Below are positions 12,286 through 22,801 of a DNA stretch of 64,000 bases, piece by piece. How positions within the stretch are numbered: position 1 is the first letter of the stretch; each line of letters opens with the position of its first letter. Location of the stretch: positions 868,001-932,000 of the forward strand of contig JABYQQ010000003.1 of NCBI GenBank assembly GCA_022605405.1, read 5' to 3'. Under the pieces are notes generated by a model. That model was given only the letters and a program-made list of their open reading frames with translations. It made no database searches and was not told the DNA's origin. The DNA comes from Earliella scabrosa. Taxonomy: Eukaryota; Basidiomycota; Agaricomycetes; Polyporales; Polyporaceae. Both the position numbers and the translations under genes were made by a program.

Positions 12286-14143
12286 TCATAGGCGTCTACT
12301 ATTAGCTTGAGGTGACGAAGGGCATGTCATCATGGATGTAATCACCGAGCACAAATGCGAACATGCCTTAATCGAGACATATGTTCCTGCGACGCAGATG
12401 AACGCCCCGGCGAGCACAGTCAGTGTTGCCAGGGTCGTTCCGAACCATCGCCGCCTTAAAGCGTCCGCCCCACCCCGCAGGTAAAAGGTGTCGTAGAGCC
12501 AGAAGAAGCCCGCGATGCCATACGTATACCACGATGCAAAGAGTGACGCAGTGATCCCGGTGAGGTAGGAGAAAATGGGGACCGCGCTCGCGAGCACAAA
12601 CGCAATCGCCGTGGCGGCAAAGCAGAGGGTCACCCAGACGGACCAGCCAAGGACTGTGTGCGAGTACACATGACGCGTGTGTCGGAAAAAGCGCATGAAC
12701 ACGAGTTTGGCCGCGGTGTGGGAATAGAGTGCTCCAGCACTGTGAAGGCTCGGTGAGATGGCACAGATCGGAGAGCGGATGGCAGGACATACATTAGGAA
12801 GTTAGCCATCCCAATAGCAAATGTGATCTTTGACCATACTGGAGGCAGGGAGAACAAGGCCGGGGATGCCACCGTGCTTCCAATGTGGGCATATAGCACC
12901 ACGCTGAAGACAGCGTAATATGTGGTTGCAAAACCTTGTAACACCCAAGCGGCCTAGACAACCGTCAGTATACATTGGAGGCGAGTGGACTCTGGTTGTC
13001 ACCTTCATGGCGTCCTGAGGCCTTCGCATCTCTGATATAAGGATGAAGAACCTGATGACACGGTGTTCGGATCAGTGAGGTCAGAAATTCCGTAACGCCG
13101 TACATGAAATGCCCTGTATTCCACCAAGTCATCGCATCTTGCGACCTGGTACCAGTATAGTCGACCCACCTGCGTAGGCAAACACCTGTATACACTCATA
13201 TTAGTGGTCATATCACAAGTTAGATACTCGAGCGCACCGGTCCAGTGATGGCGAGGAAGGCTTCATAAAAGTTCGTCGGAATAGTCGCCACAACGACACG
13301 GTCAGGCACTGGATTCGCTCCTGCGCCCACCATGGCCAATAACCCGCATATGGTGATGAAAATAGCACTGAAGAGGCCTAACCAGCTGAGACGGCCTAGC
13401 GTACGAGGTATGGATATCATGAATGTCACCACGGAAAATATAACCAGCAGTATAGTCGCGCATAGACCATTGTTGGACAACGTCGTCAACGCTTGCTGCC
13501 CAGATAAGAGCTCCGAGCCCTTGCACATAATCAGTCCGTTTGTGGGTGATCAAGGACAAGAGCCTCGACTACTCTACTCACCGTCCCAAAGATTGCGAAG
13601 ATAATGGTGCCTATCGAGAGTATCTCACGACCTATCGGACCGAACAGGATGAAGCCAGCGTCGCCTGGGTAGATTGACGCCCCATGAAGTCAGCCGCAAT
13701 TTTGTGACAGTGATCATGGGCTTACCCATGTTATGCACTTCCGGATGGTTAAGCTTGAAGTCTATGAGTAGCTTTGACGTGTACAACGCGAATACCCCCA
13801 GAAAGATTGTGAGGACGAGCGATGGTACAAGTCCTAGAGAGACGTTTCCGTTAGTAATCAGAGCATATAGATGATATGACCTCACAGACCAACTGCTGCC
13901 ATCGCATTGGGGAGAGTCAACATGCCATTACTGACAATCTCTGCTATCATTATCGCACTGACAAACTGAACTTGGCGGTCAGGCAGGTGAAACGGAAAGC
14001 AAAAGGCCACCCACCTGCCAGCTGAGAGTTTTGTAGCGTATGTCGTGGTGCTCCTCATCGCCAAAGACATCTTCCTGTACTTTCTCGGCCTGTCCTGCTT
14101 CCACTACGACTTCGGCCTTGGTATGTTCAGAGTTGGTCACCAT
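12286..14143 (-). CDS. Mtr-type neutral amino acid permease
   Basis: This is a transporter of the amino acid/auxin permease family (Aa_trans), like Neurospora Mtr, with about eleven membrane helices. Exon 1 (14143-14015) encodes the soluble N-terminus and ends at TLSWQ. Exon 2 holds the first helix with EIVSNGMLTLPNAMAAVG. Family blocks continue with GDAGFILFGPIGREI, a long helix with TFMISIPRTLGRLSWL, and the GHFMFFILISEMRRPQDA junction. Then come AAWVLQGFATTYYAVFS and GALYSHTAAKLVFMRFF. At least nine short introns interrupt the gene, and all joined blocks stay in frame. The last few residues before the stop at 12286 are uncertain, because another splice near 12380 could change the tail. It probably acts at the plasma membrane. 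Confidence 0.85.
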
Positions 14144-14717
14144 GCTGGTTAATCGTCAACGAAGAAAGTACGACCTAGCCTTCGGCGCATCGTCGCTCGC
14201 ACTGAGCGTGGGTTTTGTGTAGAAGCACACGACCGTTATCTCTAACTAGTGCTACTGTTGGAGCTGGATCATCCGACGGCGTTCCCTGCAGAGGCGGCCT
14301 GACGGTGTGTTTTCCCACCGACGACGTCCATTGCAAATATGTGCCTGTCTGAAGAGCGGACTACTCGTCCCTTGCATAAGTTCATGACGGCTCATGGGTG
14401 CAGAGAGACCTGTTTTGGTGTTTGATCATGGGAGTCGAGAAGGTTGGTAGGACAGAAGACGTGAAGGTTCACCGAAGTTTGCCAGAGTTGGCCTCAGCCA
14501 CCATGGACGGGACTCACGGGGCACCGGACCGGGCGATGCGGAGAGCCACAGACGCGCATGCCGCCCACGGTCTGTCACACACTAGCTCACTTCCTCCTCC
14601 ACCGCGTCGCTTCTGGCTGCGGCATGGCCCCGTGTGCACGCACTGTCACCGGACAAACGCCTCGTCGCACCTTGACTTCCAACCACTAGCATCTCTCGCG
14701 TTTTGCGCCCCCTCCCC
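14144..14717. other. Intergenic between divergent genes
   Basis: A shared upstream region of 574 bp between the permease and the F-box-like gene. I see no gene or clear motif. Confidence 0.5.
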
Positions 14718-15860
14718 ATGCATCCCAGCCCCTCTCCCCCAGTCCTCGTCGACGACCTCATTCCAATCATCCTCGAGAGCGACGACCACTGGTGGCCAAG
14801 AGACTTCCAGCGGCTCGCGCTCATTTCCCCAGCATGGGTTACGCCCGTCAGGAAGCGGCTGTACGCCCACCCGTCGCTACGTTCATTTCGCGCCTGCAAG
14901 CTGTTTGCGAGAAGCCTCCTCGAGAACCCCGAGCTCCTGGCCTATCTGCGGGGCCTCGAACTTCGCCCTGTCACAGACAGCCGACGCGTTCTTGATGAAC
15001 AGGAAATGCAGAGCCTGAGATACATCCTCGGTCTCAAAGGCTTGAAGGACATCACGTTGGGCGGCGACCTCTCCTTCTCAGCCGAGCGTTTCCTCCACTA
15101 TATGGTCGACACTCGCACGATCACGACGCTGCATATCAATGGATTTTCCTCCTCCAATGACCACGCCTCCTCCACGACACACAGGCTTCCTTCGCTAGAG
15201 TGGGATGACGTGGTAGCGTTCAGGTTTCCATATCTCCGCACCCTTACCCTGAGCAACGTCGCGCTTACCGTTCACCCGCCATCCATGGACCGGCCCGGCC
15301 AGTTGTCCCACCTCGTCCTCAATAACGTGGAAGTAGTCGACGGACTGCTGCACGAGCTTAGTCAGGGGTCCTGGGAGACACTCCGCGTCCTCAAGGTGGT
15401 TGGGAGGTCGACCGCCGAAATGGACGAGCACATGCGCGCGATGCTGGAGGTCTGCGAGAACCTCGAGGAGTTCCATTACGAGGCTGTCGACATGTCGAGC
15501 CACCCCTCCATCTTCGACGACGAGGAGCCCATACCTTGCGAGAGCTTGCGTAAGCTCTTCATCGCAGGCTTCGATGTCAATCCCGGGACGCTGCGAGCCA
15601 TTGCACAGACATGTCCGCAGCTCATGGAGCTTGCTGTGCTCGGACGAATCATCCGCATGCCCCCGGAGGAGTGGACTTCATTCGTGCAGTCCGGCGCCCT
15701 ACCATGTCTGCAACGACTGGTCGCACCTGCCGGTACGAATAGACCTCCATTCACCTTCTGGTCCCCAAGTCAGCAGGATGACCTCCGAGCTGCCTGCAAG
15801 TCTCGGAGCGTCATCTTGGCGAGCGGGGCCTTCATGAAGGACGGCCTTATTGATTTTTGA
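14718..15860 (+). CDS. F-box/leucine-rich-repeat-like protein
   Basis: A single uninterrupted frame of 380 residues. The N-terminus has the F-box-like pattern seen in many agaricomycete proteins: a hydrophobic helix VDDLIPIILE, then LALISPAW and PVRKRLYAHPSL. The rest is a series of irregular leucine-rich segments, for example LRTLTLSNVALTV and LSHLVLNNVEVV. Proteins of this design usually bind Skp1 through the F-box and recruit substrates for ubiquitination through the repeats. I infer that from architecture only. The first ATG in frame is at 14718. The frame extends upstream only through non-ATG codons. It is unlike its neighbours in having no intron. Confidence 0.75.
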   Translation: MHPSPSPPVLVDDLIPIILESDDHWWPRDFQRLALISPAWVTPVRKRLYAHPSLRSFRACKLFARSLLENPELLAYLRGLELRPVTDSRRVLDEQEMQSLRYILGLKGLKDITLGGDLSFSAERFLHYMVDTRTITTLHINGFSSSNDHASSTTHRLPSLEWDDVVAFRFPYLRTLTLSNVALTVHPPSMDRPGQLSHLVLNNVEVVDGLLHELSQGSWETLRVLKVVGRSTAEMDEHMRAMLEVCENLEEFHYEAVDMSSHPSIFDDEEPIPCESLRKLFIAGFDVNPGTLRAIAQTCPQLMELAVLGRIIRMPPEEWTSFVQSGALPCLQRLVAPAGTNRPPFTFWSPSQQDDLRAACKSRSVILASGAFMKDGLIDF

Positions 15861-16525
15861 TCTCGAGGTGTGTGTTATAATCTTCAACTTCCTACTGATC
15901 CAGTGGCTGATTTGTGCATGTCAAGATCGATGATACCCCTGGAACGGCGACATACGCCGTGTGCTCGCATTAAGCAGTGACATCTGCCCAGTCATCATTC
16001 TCCACTCCATCTACCTCTCGTCGGCTTGTGGTGCTTTGTTGCATTGTTCTCAGTGGACGTGTTTTCAATCTTGCTATGTATCTAGTCGCACAATCAGTGT
16101 ACTTGTAAGTAGTGACAGCTTCCCTGTGAATTGTTGTAGTACGTGATGTACAATCAGTGTAATTCTACCGTATGTTGTGAGCGCAGCCAAGTTCCCGTTG
16201 CCCACTAGATCGAACAGTCGGTCCCTGGAGTGCCTTGGTTGCCGGCCGCCGACCGCGAGACTAGCTTCCCCGTTAGCGGCCCATATCATGCGACAGGCGC
16301 CCGACTCGTTTGTTTTGGGTGCCGAAGCGCGCCCCGGCTGTCTCTCGTTCTATCACCGCCAGATACCCCGCCCGACCTCGTCGTCGTCGTCGGTGACAGC
16401 GACGCAGGCCCGCGACCGCCAGCGTTGCACGCTCCCGTCTGTCGCGCGTTCCAGCTTTCCCTTCCTGTCACTCTCCCCCGCTCTTTCTCCGCCACGCTCT
16501 CTCCCTTAGTCTCGATTCACGGCAA
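15861..16525. other. Intergenic with a short direct repeat
   Basis: A 665-bp upstream region of the large hydrolase gene. A 12-base direct repeat occurs at 16090-16101 and 16150-16161. The final 150 bases are pyrimidine-rich. No gene seen. Confidence 0.5.
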
Positions 16526-19500
16526 ATGTCGACCCGCGTCCTCGCCCACGATTTTCCGTCTCCGAACCCAAGCGGTTCACGGAAACCGCAGAAGAAATCA
16601 TCCTTTCTCTCGCTGCGGCGCGAGCCACGGTCTCCTGCCTCTCCAGAGCCGTCATCACCCACTGGTGGAGGGCGATCCCACGCTGAGAAATCGACATCGC
16701 CCTCCTCGTTCCATGCGTTCCAGGACGTGTCTCGCCCGGTGATTTCCCGCCCACAGGACCTCGGTAGCGGGCGGAGCCACAACCGTCGACCCTCTAAGAC
16801 CGCCAGTCTGAGGCACGAGCAGAGTTTTCCCAAAGGAACCTGGGGGAGGGAACGGGAGGAGGACAGAGAGTTGGTGCGCGACGACGACGCTCAGGAGAGC
16901 TTCCTCGACTTCCCGGCTGTGGACCAGCGGTCGCCGTACTCGAGGGGCGGCGAGAGTAACAAGACACGGTCGCGGGCACGATCCGGACCATCCACGAAGC
17001 GGAGCTTCCCTGGTCGTGGCAGCGGCGATCCCTACAGCTACCCCATACGCGACTCGAACTCCTCGTCGCTCAGTCACTTCGAAGACACGCCTCAGACTCC
17101 TATTGACGACTCGTTCTTCCGTGACCCGGTGTTTGGAGCCCCTGTCGTAGTCGCTGCGCCTATTGCGGGGGTGGAGACCATGGATGCGCTGGTGGATGGG
17201 ATGAATGGGTTCGGAGGAGATGATCACTTTATGGGAATGGGTGGCATGTCCGCAAGGACAGCGAAGTACACTAAAGCCGCCTTCCACCACCCGCTCTATC
17301 ATCCGCCCCTCCCTACTCCCCCTCCTGGCGTGACGCTCGGCGGCGCACTACCTCGGAAGCAATCCAGGCGGTCTCGCGACTCTGACGCGGATGAAGATGA
17401 CGAAGACACATCACGAACGCGTTCTCCTCCTCCTCGAACGAAGAAGGGTTCGCACCGTACTCCGACGCGTATGCCCTCTTCTGCAACGGTGACTACGACA
17501 TCCCCCCGCCGACCCTCCAGTAGTCCTTCACCGAGTCCTTCGACGACTGAATTTCCCAAGTCGCCGCCTCTGCCTCCAAAGACTGTTGCGCCCTCCATAT
17601 CCGAGATCATCCGTGCACATGCACCGCCTGAACAGCAGGTTCGCTCACGAAAAACTTCGTATGCCACCAGCAACGGGCATGATAGCGTGGCGCACACGCA
17701 CAGTTCTCACGCGAAGCACCGCGAGCCGGAGCACAAGTTGGCAACCCATCCCGCTGAAGACGAAGCGGACCTCGTGTCAAGGTCTTCAGTCGACACATTG
17801 GCGGAGGAGATACAGCAGACCTTGAAGGTTCAAGAACGCTCAGTTGTTCCTCGTACTGTGCACAAGGCACGCTCATTCCAGCAACCCGCCGCACCCGAGC
17901 TGGCCCGTTCATTGTCATCCCCTCGCCCTGACAGTCGTCGCCAGTCTTCCATCTACTCCTACTCGACTACCATATCCGACCAACCTCCTCTCCCTCCTCT
18001 CGACCTCATGGGCCTCACCAAGGTCCCTGTAAATTCGCCTTCGCAGACCATCGCGCAGTACCTGCGTTCCACTCGCTTGACGACTCTCCTTCGCCTGACC
18101 CGCTCGCCGCATGCGTCGCGCGGTGCCCCACTCACTGTGAGCTTATCCGACCTTGGGAGCCCAAGTGGTTTCCCTATTGTGGTCTTCCTGGGCCTGGGAT
18201 GTGTACGACACATTATGGGGCTGTACGACGAGATGGCTGAATGTATGGGCATACGACTTATTACGATTGACCGGTTAGTTCATACTCGAGACCCCCTAGT
18301 ACCCATGCCATGCTGACCAGTCGTTGTAGGTGGGGTCTCGGCCGCACCGAGGTACCGAAGTCGAAGTCCGCAAGAGGCATCCCAGAATGGTCTTCTGTTG
18401 TCGAAGAAGTACTTGACCATCTTGGGATCGACCAGTGCAGCATCATGGCGCACTCTGCTGGTGCACCATATGCAATGGCCTTTGCGAACAAGTACCCTGA
18501 ACGCATTAGAGGCGAGGTGTGTCTGCTGGCACCCTGGGTAGCCGGGGGTGAGGGTGGTAAGTACCAAGAGCTTCTCGCACTTCAGACCGTCACACTCATG
18601 TTCGTTCCCAGGCGGGTACAAGTGGTTGAAATACGTGCCCAGCGGATTGCTCAAGACCGCGCAGGCTGCCGAATGGAAAGTACAAGCTTGGATGCTTGGC
18701 AAGCCTCCAACCATTGCTTTCGAAGGCATTGGATACGACGTCAAGTCCGCCTCGCCGTCGCCAGTCCCGTCAGCAGCGTCCTCATCATCTGCGCTGAACA
18801 CGCCCCGTTCACCGCCTCACACTGGGTCCACCATTACCCAAAGCATGGCCGCGCAGCAGGAGAGTGAACCACGACCAAGTCTGTCGTCCATTGCTATGTC
18901 CGAGTATGACGATCTGCGTGACTTCGAAGGGCGCTTCGATAGCATGAGCACTATCGGACGGAACAGTTCCAGTTCATACAGGAATCGGACTGTCAGCGAA
19001 AGCAAGCAAGGCAACTCGATGCGCAAACCTTCCAAAGGTTTCCTTGGTCGCTTCAAGACAGGGTCGAGTAACCAGAGTCCGACCAACGAGAAGCCTGGTA
19101 ATGGTCCTGGCAAGAAGCTCAAGGCGTTACGGTCCATGGGTTCACTCAAGGGTCGCTCACGACAGCAGGCTCCAAAGATGTCCGATCCTCCTGTGCCTAC
19201 TCCCTCCTGGATTCCTCCGCCCACAACGCAAGAGACATCTGAGGTCGGTCTGGGGTTGGACTCGTTCGACTGGACAGATCCGGCGCTCCTTGAAGCACGT
19301 TCCCCGTCTCCATCGACCATGCTGAAGCATAAGGATCTTCCTCCCCTGGACCTGGCAAACGACGGATCCCTCCATTCTCCCCGCGCAAACGGCCGGCGGT
19401 CGATTTCATTCGGCGCTGCCAGCCCCTCCTCTCCCTCCTTCAACTTCGTCCAGTCGCCGCTGACCGCAGGATCCAAGACACCGACACCGTCGCCGACGCC

Positions 19501-19873
19501 GACTCCAACTTCCGCTCAGAGTTTCCAAGCGGCACTGGGCAATGCACTCATCGCCGCTTCACATGCAGAGTCTGCGAAGGGCACCCACAGTGATCTACTG
19601 CAGATTCTCAACCATGACCGACTACCGATGGGCTTCTCGTACACCGCGTATCCCCACAACGTCCGAGTGTGGTACGGCGACAAGGACGAGAAGATTGCAG
19701 AGAACGCCGTGCGATGGATGGAGAACGCTATGGGCCCGGACAAGTGTCAAGTGAAGGTCGTCAAGGGTGCTGAGCACGCGCTCATGTACAGGGGCGGCGT
19801 GGTCGTAGAGGTGCTGGAGCACTTAGCCCAGTACTGGCGCGATTGTGAGTCGTCGGTTGAAGCGATATGGTAG
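16526..19873 (+). CDS. Large alpha/beta-hydrolase-fold protein with disordered regions
   Basis: Three exons (16526-18273, 18330-18556, 18612-19873) join in phase to 1078 residues. Residues 1-520 are Ser/Arg/Pro-rich and probably disordered. The hydrolase fold then starts with FPIVVFLGLGCVRHIMGLYD. The nucleophile elbow is AHSAG, serine near residue 624, followed by PYAMAFANKYPERI. About 285 residues of low-complexity Ser/Pro/Thr sequence (about 700-985) then interrupt the domain. The fold resumes with the acid region VWYGDKDEKI and the histidine region KGAEHALMY near the C-terminus, so a complete Ser-Asp-His triad is visible. The substrate is unknown. The design suggests a membrane- or signalling-associated lipase/esterase, but that is only an inference. 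Confidence 0.82.
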
Positions 19874-20442
19874 ACTGCGTGGGAGCTGACAGGGACGGTT
19901 GGCCGCACAGGGGAATGATCCTATCTTATTTCTTGCTTGCTCGTCGCTGATCTTCACTTCGTGGTTGTTGGATTACATACCGTTTCGTGCAGATACCATC
20001 ATTTTCGCCGTTCCCGTCGCTGTCTAATCGTTCTCCACGTTCGCTGTATCCCATATAGTTGCACGCGTCCCCACCTCATCTTCACTCAAGTACACACTAC
20101 GTTATGCGTCACCTCACGATCAGGAATAATGGCCCTAAACATCACCTTCTATCGTTAGCTCGTAATCTTTGTAGGATCGGAGGGTGGAACCGCCATTTGG
20201 CACAGATTCGCTGTATAGTTTCGTTCGCATTCCCGCCACGCCTCCCGCCCCCCATTAGTTAGCTAGTTAGCCCGATGCATACCTGCATATACCTCACCCC
20301 AAAATGTTGACGCGTTGTTTGCACTCACTGCTCTCTTTCGAGGTCTTTGCCGTGCGCAAAGGAGGTCGTGTCCAATAATTAGCCCCAAAGGTAATCGATA
20401 CATGATAGCGAGTCATCAATGTCCAGCAGTGGTATCTATCGT
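19874..20442. other. Intergenic between convergent genes
   Basis: This is the 3' region shared by the hydrolase gene (plus) and the membrane protein gene (minus). No gene recognised. Confidence 0.55.
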
Positions 20443-22255
20443 TCAAGTCGGAGAGGTCGGCGACGGTGTGCGTGGCACACGGTTGATCCACGCAGGAGTC
20501 TTGTTGAAGGTCGACCTCAACGGACTCCTGACCGGGATTGGGGGTGCTGAAATGCAAACCAAAGCGCTCAAGTCAGCCTGTCAACTACCTGACTGAAGTG
20601 GCAGAATCACTCACGCGGCGGTCGAGGTGAGGACAATGCGACTACTCGCGCAGCCGAGGGCTCCTCCAGCGGGACGTCGGGCGCAACGCTGTCCGCGAAC
20701 GGGTTCTGTGGGCGCGACGGCGCAGTGGCGACGGGCCCGGAGATGATCGCGGTCGGGGCCGCCTCGCGCATGAGGCCCGCTGCACCCTCGGGGTCGCGCG
20801 CGGGCGGCTGCGAGCGCACGAGGAGCCAGATGATCGCGCCGAGGAGGGCGAGCACGACGAGGGAGGCGACGACGGCGACGATGATGATGACCGTGCGCGA
20901 GACGCCGCCGGACGCGCCCGTGTTGTTGTTCGACTGCGCCGAATCTCCTCCGCCCCCTCCCTCTCCCTCTCCGTTCCCGCTTCCTCCGTCGGATCCGTCG
21001 GTCGAGGTCGGCTGGGGGTCCTGGCCACCGGGGACGGTGGCTCCGTTGGTGCCGGTCTGGGTGGCTGTGGGAGAGCCATCGCCGGCAGTTGCACCGGGAG
21101 TGGAGGTGGGAGACGTGCCGTTGGGTGGGACGGTATTGGTGCCGGAGGGGCTCGTTGTCTGGCCGCCTCCGTTGGCACTGTTAGTGCTGGTATCTCCACC
21201 GGCACCATTGCGGTCGTCAGCGCTGGTTGACCCGTCGCCGGCATTGCCGCTGTTTCCATCCGTGGCCGGGTTTGTCGGAGAGGAGCCTGGCGAAACGGTA
21301 GGCGTCGAGGACGCGCCTTGACCGGGCTGCGACACGGGCGTATCTGTCGTAGCAGCGGGCGCTGTAACAGTGCTCCCTGCGGCTGGGTCTGTCGTTCCGC
21401 TGTCCGTGGGGGACGGCGTTGCGGTGTCGGTGGTTACACTGACTGAGCTGGAGGTGGTCGTGGTGGCAGGCGGCTCGATCGCAGTGACCACAATCGTGCC
21501 ATCGATGCGGGGTATGGGCTCAGGCTGAGGAGAGTTGTCGTCTGCAGCGTACTGAATGAACACGGGAGGGCCGAGGAGAGGAGCAAGGAGTTATGCTAGC
21601 AGAGCGAGACTCACCGAGGGCGCCCGTAGTGACGATCAGGGAGTCGAACGTTATCTGACTGGTGTTGCCAAACCTCTCATCCTGGAGATTGACGACGGTC
21701 AAGACATGGGGCGTGGACGTGTCCAGTCCGACAAAGGAGAATAGGTCCTCCTGATACCAGGATCCTGCTTGAGCAAACGTCGTACGCAGCAGCAGGGTGT
21801 GTAGGGTGCTCACCGGTGGCCGTGTCCCATCCTCGGTATCATCATGTGCGTCCACCACCACAACATTCTCGTCCGACTCGATGGAGACGTCGCAGGCTGT
21901 GTCCACGCAGGCCCGGAAGAGTGCCCCACCGGACGACTTGTAGCCCTGGTAGAAGACCGCGGAGGTGTTGGCTAGCGCCCGAATGCCATGAGCCCCCGAT
22001 CGAGACAAAAGGAGCATGCGACTCACCTGGGAGCGCGACCTGCATGCGCTCGTTCGGGTCCGTCGCGAACGCAAATGTGATCCCCTCGAACTGTGCGGCC
22101 CTCCATCCGGGCGAGAACGAGACCTCGGGGGCGTCGAGGCGGAGGGTCGTATTGAGCGCGCCAGCGGCATGGGGGATGTAGAGAACGACTGCGAAGAGGA
22201 GCTGAAGAATGACGAAAGGGAGTGCACGAAGAGGAATAAGTACAGCGAAAGTCAT
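20443..22255 (-). CDS. Single-pass membrane protein with Ser/Thr-rich stalk
   Basis: Four exons (22255-22027, 21971-21615, 21541-20615, 20546-20443) give 538 residues. The order is: a hydrophobic signal peptide (LQLLFAVVLYIPHAAGA); a luminal or extracellular beta-rich domain with NTTLRLDAPEVSFSPGW and VLTVVNLQDERFG; then about 200 residues of Ser/Thr/Gly/Pro stalk. One membrane helix (IIIVAVVASLVVLALLGAII) and a short proline-rich cytoplasmic tail follow. This resembles fungal Wsc/Mid2-style surface proteins in layout, although the outer domain is not one I can name. A heavily O-glycosylated stalk is likely. The last splice (acceptor at 20547) is my choice. Reading through instead stops at 20607. 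Confidence 0.75.
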
Positions 22256-22801
22256 GGATAAAAAACGGCAGGGATGCCCAGCATCCCGCGCGGGGAGCAC
22301 GGACGAAAGCGAAGGGGAAAGGGAGGGGGCGGGGGCTCGGGATGGCGAGCGCGTCCAAGAAGGACTCGCAGGCTGCGAGGGGGCAGTCGTGCGCGACTAT
22401 CCTGGGCTCTCTGGTGTTCGCCGCGTCGTCGTCATCAGTTCTGTCGACTTGTTGCCTCCCTGACCGCCCCAGCAGCTGCTCTGAACAGCTCTAAACCCGC
22501 CACAGACGCGCACGATATCTTAATCTCCGCCAATGGCGTGCGCCCACAGTTGATCATCACCCGAGATGCTCCTTGATCGTTACCTCCACCCATGGCTGTG
22601 CATAGGCTATGTTCGAGTATGCATTGTTTGCTTAGAAGTCGAGAGCTAAGAATACACATGCATTGCGAAGTAGATGAGAGAGACACTAGAGATACAGAAG
22701 GATGACATACAACGATGATGCATGTACAACGACAGCGAGATGTATGTCGGGAGAATGGAGCCTCCTCCTGGCGGCTCGCGCAATATTGATGAACGGCCGC
22801 A
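22256..22801. other. Intergenic, no gene seen
   Basis: A 546-bp stretch between the membrane-protein start and the stop of the esterase-family gene, both on the minus strand. Confidence 0.55.
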
